A stretch of 64,000 nt of DNA from Spongilla lacustris (taxonomy: Eukaryota > Porifera > Demospongiae > Spongillida > Spongillidae), in NCBI GenBank assembly GCA_949361645.1, contig OX442425.1, positions 6,017,622 through 6,081,621 on the forward strand, in the 5' to 3' direction. Positions 31,957 through 42,400 of this stretch are shown piece after piece. The translations under genes were made by a program, and so were the position numbers. The notes under the pieces are model-generated. The model had not been told where the DNA came from. It searched no databases and worked only from the letters and a program-made list of their open reading frames with translations. Position 1 is the first letter of the stretch; every line of letters begins with the position of its first letter.

Positions 31957-34119
31957 ATGAATGTGCAGCCACCTGCAATCGAAGAAACGGCTAATCAACC
32001 ACTGCGGTTTCCATTTCCGATGCGTGAGTTCGGAAAAAAGACCATAGTAAAACGGGCTTTCAAACCAAAATGGTTTTCACAGTGGGGCTGGTTGCACTAT
32101 GACAGCTGCCACGATCGAGCGTTTTGTTTTATTTGTGTTAAAGCTGTGACCACAGGAAAGTTAAGCACAACCTCGGGTAACATCAAGGATTCAGCTTTCA
32201 TTTATGCTGGATTTAGTAATTGGAAGGATGCAACAGTTGCTTTCCCGAGCCATGAGAAATCAGACACCCATAAGAAAGCTGTTGAGATGGTAGTTACTCT
32301 ACCTGAAACAACACGGGATGTAGGAGAGCTACTGTCATTGGCTCATGCAGATGAGAAAGCAGCAAATCGGCAGTGTCTTGTAACTATAGCCGAAAATTTA
32401 CGATTTTTGGCCAAGCAAGGTATAGCTTTGCGTGGGGATGATGACGAAAAGGAGTGCAATTTCATGCAACTTATCAAGCTTAGAGCCATTCACCAACCTG
32501 AATTGCTTAAGTGGTTGGAGCGAAAAACGTACAAGTACACCAGTCCTGAAATCCAGAACGAAATCATTACTATCATGGCGTTAAATGTGTTAAGGGATAT
32601 TGCTTCTTCAATCCAAAATGCCAGGTTCTTTACCTTAATGGCAGACGAAGTGACAGACGCTGCCAATCAAACGCAAGTTGCCATTTGTTTCCGAAGCGTA
32701 GATGATAATTTCAATTGCAGTGAAGAGTTCATTGGACTTTATGTGGTAGAGTCTATTGGGAGTGATCGAATTGTTCACATCCTCAAAGACACGATGACAC
32801 GAATGAATTTGTCTATTGCAAATTGTAGAGGTCAATGCTACGATGGGGCTGCTAATATGGCTGGACACAGAAGTGGAGTGGCAGCACAGATATTATCAGT
32901 GGAGTCCAGGGCTACATATACTCACTGTTATGGACACGCATTAAACCTCGCAGCCAGTGATTCGATAAAAAAGAATAAAATCCTCCGAGACACCCTCGAT
33001 GCAGCTTTTGAGATATCAAAGCTTTTAAAGTACTCTCCGAAGCGCGATGCAATTTTCAATCGGCTAAAGGATGAGCTGGCACCATCTACATCAGGCTTTC
33101 GTACCTTGTGTCCAACTAGGTGGACTGTCCGTGCAGCATCATTGCAGAGCATACTTGACAATTATGAGGTATTCCAGGTCTTATGGGAAGAGATCAAGGA
33201 TGATATCACTGACTCAGAGATAAAAGCTCGAGTTATAGGAGTGGAAGCAACAATGAGGAACTTTAATTTCCTTTTTGGTTTGCTGCTTGGTGAACGTATA
33301 CTAAAACACACTGATAATCTAAGCAAAACTCTACAAGATCCAACCTTAACAGCATCTGAAGGTCAGCAATGTGCAGAGCTTACTTGTGCAACTCTCAGCA
33401 GCATAAGATCATCAGAATCATTTGACCTATTTTGGGAAAGGGTGCTGTCTTTTCAAAGGAAGTATGATGTAGAGGAGGCCTCACTGCCTAGAAAAAGAAG
33501 AGCTCCTAGCCGTTTAGAAATTGGATCTAGTCAGGGCTACCAACATAGCACAGCCAAAGACCGCTATTGCCAAGAGTATTTTGAATGTCTGGATTTTATT
33601 ATCAGTGCAATTAGAGAGAGATTCAACCAACCAGGTTATGGAATCCTAAAACAGTTGGAGTGTCTTTTGTTGAAGGCAGCAAGAAGAGAAGAGTACCGCT
33701 CAGAGCTTGATTTTGTTTTGAAGCACTACCATAATGACTTTGTAGCATCAAGTCTTGAAACACAGCTTGAATTGCTGCCAGCGATGTTCTCCTCCTTGCC
33801 TGAAAAACCGACTCTTAGCACAATCAGAGCTTATATCACTGGCCTTTCACCAGCCACACGCATAGGCATCTCTGAAGTCTGCATCTTGCTCAAGCTTATC
33901 CTAGTGATACCAGCGACCAATGCGATAAGTGAGCGCAGTGCGTCAGTGTTACGCAGGGTGAAAACTTACCTTCGTACAAGCATGTCACAAATGCGTGTAA
34001 ACAACTTGTGTGTTCTTCATGCCCACAAGGATAGGACAGATGGTTTATCCATCGTCTCGTGCTTGAATGACTTCGTCAGCTCGCGAGAACGTAGATTTGA
34101 AGTTTTTGGAAAGTTTTGA
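31957..34119 (+). CDS. hAT-family transposase, ZMYM/TTF-finger type (720 aa)
   Basis: The N-terminus has a TTF-type zinc finger with YDSCHDRAFCFICVK near residues 47-62. A DUF4371-like region precedes the RNase-H-fold core, with FTLMADEVTDAANQTQ (first aspartate, about residue 229), then CYDGAANMAG (second, about 295). The C-terminal hAT dimerisation block IPATNAISERSASVLRRVKT (about 650-670) contains the expected glutamate. The frame is intact with no stops and ends before the right TIR. The same architecture occurs in host ZMYM-like proteins derived from hAT elements, but TIRs and a target duplication make a live or recently live transposon the better reading. Confidence 0.93.
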   Translation: MNVQPPAIEETANQPLRFPFPMREFGKKTIVKRAFKPKWFSQWGWLHYDSCHDRAFCFICVKAVTTGKLSTTSGNIKDSAFIYAGFSNWKDATVAFPSHEKSDTHKKAVEMVVTLPETTRDVGELLSLAHADEKAANRQCLVTIAENLRFLAKQGIALRGDDDEKECNFMQLIKLRAIHQPELLKWLERKTYKYTSPEIQNEIITIMALNVLRDIASSIQNARFFTLMADEVTDAANQTQVAICFRSVDDNFNCSEEFIGLYVVESIGSDRIVHILKDTMTRMNLSIANCRGQCYDGAANMAGHRSGVAAQILSVESRATYTHCYGHALNLAASDSIKKNKILRDTLDAAFEISKLLKYSPKRDAIFNRLKDELAPSTSGFRTLCPTRWTVRAASLQSILDNYEVFQVLWEEIKDDITDSEIKARVIGVEATMRNFNFLFGLLLGERILKHTDNLSKTLQDPTLTASEGQQCAELTCATLSSIRSSESFDLFWERVLSFQRKYDVEEASLPRKRRAPSRLEIGSSQGYQHSTAKDRYCQEYFECLDFIISAIRERFNQPGYGILKQLECLLLKAARREEYRSELDFVLKHYHNDFVASSLETQLELLPAMFSSLPEKPTLSTIRAYITGLSPATRIGISEVCILLKLILVIPATNAISERSASVLRRVKTYLRTSMSQMRVNNLCVLHAHKDRTDGLSIVSCLNDFVSSRERRFEVFGKF

Positions 34120-34261
34120 TGATGTGCATGCATGCTGAATGACGTTCTATGTCCCATAGTATATTAACTTGTGATGAGATATAAGTAAACTAACGGCAAT
34201 AGTGTTTACATGTGACGCACGCGTAGTTTTTCAAATTTGTCGTGTCAAAAAGCGTTGGTTC

Positions 34262-34348
34262 CTGGGGCTCCGCCCCAGACCCCGATGGGGGAGCTTTCAG
34301 CGCTCCCCCATACCCCCTTGCTGGGCGGGAGGGGTGCCCCCCTCCCGC
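34262..34348. repeat. three GC-rich hairpins in hAT 3' subterminal region
   Basis: CTGGGGC-TCC-GCCCCAG (34262-34278), a stem ATGGGGGAGC with its inverse (34285-34311) and GCGGGAGGGG with its near inverse (34325-34348) follow one another. The sequence is sharply more GC-rich than its surroundings. Confidence 0.8.
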
Positions 34349-34602
34349 ACCCTCCCCGGGGCTTCCTCTGCATTTCCTATTTTCACAGTGGCCGCACCGG
34401 TTTATTTTTCGATGCTACGGCCCTGACTTTACAATTACCGTATACCGCGCGAGCTCCATCTAGCTAGCTCCGGTCCTAGTCTACCCGGCCGGGTAGCTGG
34501 CCTAACTAATGACCAAAACCAAATACCGGAGTGTATAATAGTTGCGCTCGTTTTAATTACATGTAAAGTACATTGCCCACGAAGCTAGATGTTAGCATAG
34601 AT

Positions 34603-35353
34603 CCTACACCACACCCCTCCCTACCATCACACCCCTCCCAACACCACACCCCTTCCTACCATCACACCCCTCCCTACTATAACACTCCTCCCTACTATCA
34701 CACCCCTCCCTACACCACACCCCTCCCTACCTTCACACCCCACCTACCACCACACCCCTCTCTATCATCACACCCTCCCTACTATCACACCCTCCCTACC
34801 ATCACACCCCTCCCTACCATCACACCTCTCCCTACTATCACACCCCTCCCAACACCACACCCCTTCCTACCATCCACCCCTCCCTACTATCACACCCCTC
34901 CCTACACCACACCCCTCCCTACCATCACACCCCTCCCTACTATCACACCCCTCCCTACTATTACACCCCTCCCTACATCACACCCCTCCCTACCATCACA
35001 CCCCTCCCTACACCACACCCCACCTACCATCACACCCCACCTACCATCACACCCCACCTACTATCACACCCCTCCCTACCATCACACCCCTCCCTACACC
35101 ACACCCCTTCCTACACCACACCCCTCCCTACCATCACACCCCTCCCTACTATCACACCCCTCCCTACATCACACCCCTCCCTACATCACACCCCTCCCTA
35201 CCATCACACCCCACCTATCATCACACCCCTCCCTACCATCACACCCCTCCCTACATCACACCCCTCCCTACACCACACCCCTCCCTACCATCACACCCCT
35301 CCCTACCATCACACCCCACCTACCATCACACTCCTCCCTACTATCACACACCT
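34603..35353. repeat. 17-18 bp minisatellite (CACACCCCTCCCTACCAT)
   Basis: About 42 units of CACACCCCTCCCTAC plus ACC, CAT or TAT. The 262-codon frame of TPLPTITPLPT type is repeat translation only. Confidence 0.95.
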
Positions 35354-35399
35354 CCTATTAATGTGTTCTCCAATAAGTTACATGATAACATGCTTAAGT

Positions 35400-36535
35400 C
35401 ATTATGCCCCCCCCCTCCCCCCCCCTCCCCCCCCTCCCCCCCTCCCCCCTTCCCCAACATATCACCCATGCATATACAATTCTAACCCTGTCCCAGAGTA
35501 AAGTTAGGGAGAAAATTTCACTGGAGTGTGGTGATATTTAGACAGAAGTCATTTGGCATTTACCCCCCCCCCCCCCCCCTCCCCCAAACATATGACCCAT
35601 GTATGCTACCTAAACATTACATACTGTCCTAATCATGTCCTAGAGTAGGGGAAACACTTCACTGTCTATTGTTTGAGTTAGGTGATAGAAATTTTTAGTT
35701 ACACAAAAGTCACTTACCCTACCCCCCCCCCCCCCCTCCCCCAAACATATGACCCATGCATACTGCTATGGCCACTAAGCATTACATACTGTCCTAACAA
35801 TGTCCCAGAGTAGGGGAAACACTTCACTGTCTATTGTTTGAGTCAGGTGATAGAAATTTTTAGTTACACAAAAGTCACTTACCCCCCCCCCCCCCCCTCC
35901 CCCAAACATATGACCCATGCATACTGCTATGCTACCTAAACATTACATACTGTCCCAATCATGTCCCAGAGTAGGGGAAACACTTCACTGTCTATTGTTT
36001 GAGTTAGGTGATAGAAATTTTTAGTTACTCAAAAGTCACTAACCCCCCCCCCCCCCCCTCCCCCCAAGCATATGACCCATGCATACTACTATGCTACCTA
36101 AACATTACATACTGTCCCAATCATGTCCCAGAGTAGGGGAAACACTTCACTGTCTATTGTTTGAGTTAGGTGATAGAAATTTTTAGTTACTCAAAAGTCA
36201 CTAACCCCCCCCCCTCCTCCCCCAAACATATGACCCATGCATACTGCTATGCTACCTAAACATTGCATACTGTCCCAATCATGTCCCAGAGTAGGGGAAA
36301 CACTTCACTGTCTATTGTTTGAGTTAGGTGATAGAAATTTTTAGTTACACAAAAGTCACTAACCCCCCCCCCCCCCCCCCCCCCAAACATATGACCCATG
36401 CATACTGCTATGCTTTACATAGTGTCCCAATCATGTCCCAGAGTAGGAGAAACACTTCACTGTCTATTGTTTGAGTCAGGTGATAGAAATTTTATGTTAC
36501 ACAAAAGTAATTTGGCATTCCCCTCCCCCTCCCCC
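35400..36535. repeat. ~160-bp satellite, about 7 units, each with poly-C
   Basis: Units share AACATATGACCCATGCATAC, ATGTCCCAGAGTAGGGGAAA and GATAGAAATTTTTAGTTAC. Starts recur near 35.40, 35.57, 35.72, 35.88, 36.04, 36.21, 36.36 and 36.52 kb. Each has a C tract of about 10 to 22 bases that differs between units. The last unit merges into a CA microsatellite (36538-36560). Confidence 0.93.
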
Positions 36536-36560
36536 AAACACACACACACACACACACACA

Positions 36561-37129
36561 CCTACTACATACTATACTACCATCACACTACTCCCCCTTA
36601 ACCTACAATGGGGTGAGTAAGTTGGGTGTGTGCTCCAACACCAGATACTGTCCCAGATTGTGACATTCACTGTGCATGGTTTTATATAAAAGATTTTTGG
36701 GATATACCCTTACCTTGAAGTTAACATTCATCAGATGAATTTAAGAGTTGTTGTATGTTCCCAGCTAAAGATGTGCCAAGTATTGCACACTTGTTAGTGT
36801 GCTTTTTAAAAGTTTTCATATTGAATAATATAACCATGTCAAATAAAATCAGTATGTAAATCACAAGAAGGCATAAGAATCCAACTACATGTATCAGGAT
36901 ACTGAGTTTCACAATGCACACACTCAGGAATTCTAATGACAGCAGCATAGGAAAATGTTGGCGTATTGGATGGAGGATGATCTGTTGAATGGGAGGAGAG
37001 AGAGAGGATAATACAACACGAACATAGTCAATGGAGTGGTTCTCAGTGGCATATGTACCTCTCCATTGTCCCTGCCTCCACCACATTTTGCAGCTTTGCA
37101 GGCGTACCATAATGTGCAGATGATGAAAA
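36561..37129. other. no gene recognised
   Basis: A 129-codon minus frame (36721-37110) has hydrophobic stretches but no family signal and no supporting splice sites. I leave it uncalled. Confidence 0.4.
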
Positions 37130-38640
37130 GGTATGAAGGTAGTCAGGGACCATCAAGGTTCTGTATGACCACATTAACGATGAGTAATATGGAGGACACA
37201 CATGTATCGGCATGGTACTCTATCTGCTGGCATAGGTAGCTCAAGCAGGCCATTACAGCAAGCTTCTCTTCATATTTATTTATCCTATATGTAGCCAAAT
37301 AAGAACTCTGCATCTTACATCAGATAAGGTACAGCTGCAACACACATACACAACCATATGAATACATAAGTAAACAATAGGAAAGCCCTTCCTCACATTT
37401 GGGGGGGGGGGGGGGGGGGGGGGGGAGGAAAGGAAGGTTGGTGTGTGGAGGGAAGAAGGGTGGTGTGTGTGGAAGGGAGACAGTGTGTGCAGGAGGGGTG
37501 GCAGGGAGAAGAACCATATTTTGAATCAGATAAAAGCAATATACATTGTACATGTAAGGGCAGCTGTAAATCAAATAAATAACCACATGTATACGTAGGT
37601 ACACAATATGAATATGATATTAACATAACACCAGGTCCATCCTAGCTACATGTACAGTCAGTTAATCTTTGACCAAAATCCCAGGCTACATTATAGCTGT
37701 AAGGTCAGTTAACAATGTGGGAAATAATAGTTAGTGTGCCAAGTGTTAAGATATATGTACCAGCTCAATGTGTGTGCACGTGCGTGCGCATAATTGTTAA
37801 ACCATACATGCTGTCTCAGTGGAAGACCTACATGTAACTAAATGTACAAGGGTACCTTAGAACATTATTTTACATTCTCAATTTAAGACCATTCTCATAG
37901 ACCGTTCAGTATGACCACATTAATGATGGAAGGAGATACGTTATTATGGAGGACACACATATCTTGGCATGGTACCCTATCTGCTGACATGGTTACATGT
38001 AGCTCAAGCAGGCCATTACAGCAGGCTTATGCTATATGTAGCAAAATAGTTCCTTGTATCAGATAAAGCTACAGCTGCAACACACATACATGTACATGTA
38101 CACAACCACATGTGTACATAAGCTAGTGAACAATAGGAAAGCCCTTCCCTCAAGTGTGGGGGGAAGGAGGGGAAGGAAAGGAAGTAGGTGTGTAGGGAAG
38201 AAGGGTGGTGTGTGTGTGTGAAAGGGAGACAGTGTGTGCAGGAGGGGTGGCAGGGAGAAGAACCATACATGCATCCTGAATCAGATAAAAGCAATGTAGC
38301 AGCTGTAAAACATAAGTACATACATGTAGGTGCACAATATGAATATGATATTAACAGGTCCATCACTCAACTCCCATTCCCTCACTTGCTACATGTCCTG
38401 GCTACAGTAAGTTAATCTCTCTAAGTCATTGGCCACAAATTCCAGGCTACATTATAGCTGTAAGGTCAGTTAACAATGTGGGAAATAACAGTTAGTGTGC
38501 CAAGTGTTAAGATACAAGCTCAATGTGTGTGCATAAGTGTGTGTGTGAGTGCATGTGCATGTTGACAAGTGTGTGTGTGGACTGATGGATAAAAGGGGAC
38601 CACACAACTACATGTAGCTATCAAGTTAAAAGCTCCTAAG
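37130..38640. repeat. tandem direct duplication, ~760-bp period
   Basis: 37.14-37.75 kb recurs at 37.90-38.52 kb: GACCACATTAA, GCTCAAGCAGGCCATTACAGCA, GGAAAGCCCTTCC and GACAGTGTGTGCAGGAGG. The first copy has a 25-base poly-G at 37401-37425, which the second lacks. Confidence 0.85.
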
Positions 38641-38889
38641 AACATTGTTTTCATTAACCCTGAACACTCTCAACGTACAACCACACACATGGAGTAAATT
38701 CAAACCGAAACATTCACTGACCACCACATTGCAGTACATACCATAAGGTCAGTTAACCCTGTAGAGTGCATGTGAATAGGCAGGATGCATCACATAACAC
38801 CACACATGACCTAGTCCCTAACACCTGTGTTGGGTTATGGGGAGATAATTTGTAAGGCTTCTTTAGATGTTGACCTGACATGTCACTGC

Positions 38890-39152
38890 CATATATGGTA
38901 TAAAGCCCCTGTTATTAACCCCTGACACTCAGGTACACCACACACCACACCCACTGGGCTGTTTCTTTTGGCTATGTTGTTTAACCCCTGACACTCACTC
39001 TTAACACACCCACTGTGCTGTTTCTCTCGGCTATGTCGTTTAACCCATGACACTCTTAACACACCCACAGGGCTGTTTCTCTCAGCTACGTACTTTAACC
39101 CCTGACACTTTTAATACACCCACTGGGCTGTTTCTTTTGGCTATGTCGTTTA
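38890..39152. repeat. 56-bp tandem repeat, left block
   Basis: Units read TTAACCCCTGACACTCTTAA then CACACCCACTGGGCTGTTTC then TCTCGGCTATGTCG. The same array continues after the retrotransposon (44379-44640) and after the GA array (49070-49640). Confidence 0.93.
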
Positions 39153-39157
39153 ACCCC

Positions 39158-39381
39158 TGTGATGGACTGGGGACTCATTGTATTGTTCTTTGTACGCGGG
39201 CCGTGCGGCTCCTATTGTTATGGCGGCCTGACCTAAGGGTCAGCCGGCCTCTTCTGTGTATGCGCATATATGTGCATGCATAGTGATGTGTGATGACCTT
39301 TGAATGAAATAGCGTCGTGTTCCTCTGAGTCTCGAGCGAGCGTGTCAGTCATCCTATTGTTACACTAGGTGGCCCGTTACA
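39158..39381 (+). repeat. 5' LTR, 224 bp
   Basis: TGTGATGGACTGG to GGCCCGTTACA, with the canonical TG..CA ends. Confidence 0.97.
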
Positions 39382-39383
39382 GT

Positions 39384-39401
39384 TGGTGGCAGCGTCGGGA
39401 T
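39384..39401 (+). promoter_or_regulatory. primer-binding site, probably tRNA-Leu
   Basis: TGGTGGCAGCGTCGGGAT lies 2 bases after the LTR. Its complement resembles a leucine tRNA 3' end (..CGCTGCCACCA) with a couple of mismatches, so the tRNA identity is tentative. Confidence 0.6.
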
Positions 39402-39445
39402 TTAGTGTCTTAGTGGTAGCTAGACTAGGATTTCGCCATCGGTGG

Positions 39446-42400
39446 ATGACAACACGTCGGGGAACTGTCTACAACAGAAGCAGAGACAACGCTAACGGAA
39501 TGGGAGAGGAGACGGCTATGTCGAACGTGCTGCTACTGCTGCGGACGATGCTGGAAGAGAGGAAACAGAGGGACGAGGAAGACGCAAGGAGACGCGAAGC
39601 GGAAAGGCAGGAGCGAGAAGAGGAAAAGAGGAGGTCCGAGGAGGCCAGGGAGAGAGAAAGGCTGGAGCGAGAAGAGGAAAAGAGGAGGTCCGAGGAGGCC
39701 AGGGAGAGAGAAAGGCTGGAGCGAGAAGAGGAAAAGAGGAGGTCCGAGGAGGCCAGGGAGAGAGAAAGGCTGGAGCGAGAAGAGGAACGGAAGAGACGCG
39801 AGGCGGAAAAAGAAGAAGAGCGACGTACGAGGGAAGTGGAAAGCAGGCAACGCGAGGAAATGGAGCGGAGACGCCGCGAAGAGGAGTGGCAACAGCGTGA
39901 CAAGGAGCTCCGTGCTCAACTAGACCTGTTGTCAAAGCTTGCAGAAGCAAAATCTGACTCGTCCAAGTCTGGGAGTGAAAACGAGTTTCGAGTGGTGAAG
40001 CTCAACGAGAAAGACGACATCGAAGCTTATTTAACTACCTTCGAGCGTCTGATGACTGCTTACGCAGTTGCAAAGACCAAATGGATCTTCAAGCTAGCGC
40101 CCCAACTAACCGGGAAAGCCCAACAAGCTTACGCGGCGCTGCCTACGGATCAAGCGCTAGATTATGACGTTGTGAAGGCAGCAATCTTACGGAGATATGA
40201 CATCACCGAGGAGACCTACCGTCAACGGTTCCGCGCGAGTACCAAAGGTGTCGAGGAGACGCATCGGGAGTTAGCGACTCGGCTTGGCGATCTGGCGAAC
40301 AAGTGGCTGAAAGATGTTACCACGGTGGATCAGATCAAAGATGCTGTTGTTTTGGAGCAGTTCCTGAATTGTCTATCACCTACAATACGTATATGGATCA
40401 AGGAAAGGAAGCCCAAGTCCGTCCTGGAAGCTGGTCAGTTGGCCGATGATTATACGGAGGCCAGAAAGCAGGTGAAAGAGGAGAAGAACAGCAGTGGAGA
40501 CACTAGTCAGAAGGGAAAGCCAAGTACACCGACCCCAGAGGAGGTTCAACCCGGGAAAGGGAGCAGCAAGGACAGGCGTAACCAGGGGCAGAGATGGGGG
40601 AACGAAGATTCACACTTGACATGTTACAACTGCAACAAGCGTGGTCATGTCGCATCGAAGTGTCCAAACAAGGCATTGTACTGCGGCCTGAGGAATGCAC
40701 ACGACTCAACGTTGAAGAAGAGTGGAGTGGTGGAAGGAAAGTACGTCAAAGACATCCTTTTGGATACGGGATGTTCAATGACCCTAGTCCACCACCAACT
40801 GGTTCCAGAACACAAGGTGCTACCTGGAGAGGTTGCTACAATTCACTGTGTTCATGGGGACACTGTACTTTACCCGGTTGCTGACCTTAAACTGGAGGTC
40901 GGTGGTGTCCCAGTGTCGGTAAAAGCAGCAGTGTCGAAGACATTGCCAGTATCTGTGTTGTTGGGGACCGACGTCCCTGAACTTGGAAGACTGCTAGGTG
41001 TCAAATCATCAACGTTTGGAGAGAATGGCAGACAGGGAGCTATGATGGTGGTGACGAGAGCTGGCGCTAGGAAGCAAGAAGAGGAAGAGGAGCTTCGCCG
41101 ACAAAAGGAGGTTACCTCCCAGGTGACGGCATCTCCAGTTCAGCTCAGCCAGGAGGTCACAGAATTACAGCACAGTAGTCCAGAGGAAGGTGGCAGCGAG
41201 GAGGCAACAGGAGAGTCTAACTGTGAAGAGAGGGTGGTGGGGCAGCAGAACTCTGAACCTATCTACAACTTGGACGATGATCTGTTTGCTGGAGGCCGGG
41301 TGAGGCGTAAACTTACGCGAAGTCAGAAACGTATTCAGAGGGCACATCAATCCTTAGAAGCCAAGTGTCTAAGCGGTGGCCCATTGGACATGTCCGCTGG
41401 TGAATTGAAGCAGCTGCTTGGTTCTGATCCTTCTCTGAAGAACTTGAAAACCACAGGAACAGACAGCAGCAAGACACACTACTACTTGGAAGAAGGTCTG
41501 CTATATAGGAGGTGGATCCCCAGGGATCGTGGACCAGAGTATGCAGTGGATCAACTTGTCCTACCCACTCAGTGCCGGAAGGCTGTGTTACAGTTGGCAC
41601 ATGAGGTGCCGATGGCAGGACATTTGGGGAAGCACAAAACTGCCAAACGGATCACTCAAAGGTTCTACTGGCCAACTCTGTACAAAGACGTGGAAGAATT
41701 TTGTAGGTGTTGCCGAACATGTCAGAAGTCCTCAAAGGATAGGGTGGCTAGGGCCCCACTCATCCCACTTCCTATCGTCACGGAACCATTCCGAAGGGTG
41801 GCTATGGACATAGTTGGACCGTTGCCAAGGACGATGTCGGGGAAGAGGTATATCCTAGTGCTGTGTGACTACGCCACAAGATATCCAGAAGCGGTGGCTG
41901 TGAAAGCCATAGACGCAGAGTGCATTGCGGAGGAACTGGTGCAAATCTTTGCGAGGGTGGGGATACCAGAAGAAATCCTCACAGACCAAGGCAGCAACTT
42001 CACGTCCCAGCTACTGTCTGAGATTTATCGACTTCTACATGTACACCCGATCAGAACTAGCCCCTACCATCCACAAACTGATGGACTCGTGGAAAGATTC
42101 AACAAAACTCTCAAAGCTATGTTGAGGAAGATAGCAGCGGATGACATTAAAAACTGGGATAAGTGGCTTCCATTTTTGTTGTTTGCCTACCGAGAGGTTC
42201 CACAAGCTTCAACGGGATTTGCGCCATTTGAGCTGTTATATGGTAGAGCAGTCAGGGGACCACTTGACATTGTCAAGGAGAGTTGGAAGGAGACGAAGCA
42301 GGTGAAGGAAAATGTGGTGTCATATGTACTGGGGGTGCAAGACAAGCTAGCAAAGATGTCGAGCCTAGCTGCTGAGAATCTCCAGAGAGCTCAGAAGCAA

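Larger units (their letters stand above)
31823..34425 (+). mobile_element. apparently complete autonomous hAT transposon (2603 bp)
   Basis: The 15-bp TIR CAGGGCCGTAGCATC (31823) and its exact inverse GATGCTACGGCCCTG end at 34425. Flanking 8-mers ACTTTAAG and ACTTTACA (6 of 8 identical) are the probable target duplication. One uninterrupted transposase frame lies within. Confidence 0.9.

Noticed and set aside
34573..35361. 262-codon TPLPTITPLPT frame
   Set aside because: Pure minisatellite translation; the ends lie outside the array only by a few codons.
35400..36535. Possible CRISPR-like array
   Set aside because: Units are full tandem repeats without unique spacers, in a eukaryotic context; the same applies to the 56-bp and 24-bp arrays.
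39469..39950. Minus-strand serine/leucine-rich frames
   Set aside because: Shadow of the Gag coiled-coil repeats of the retrotransposon.
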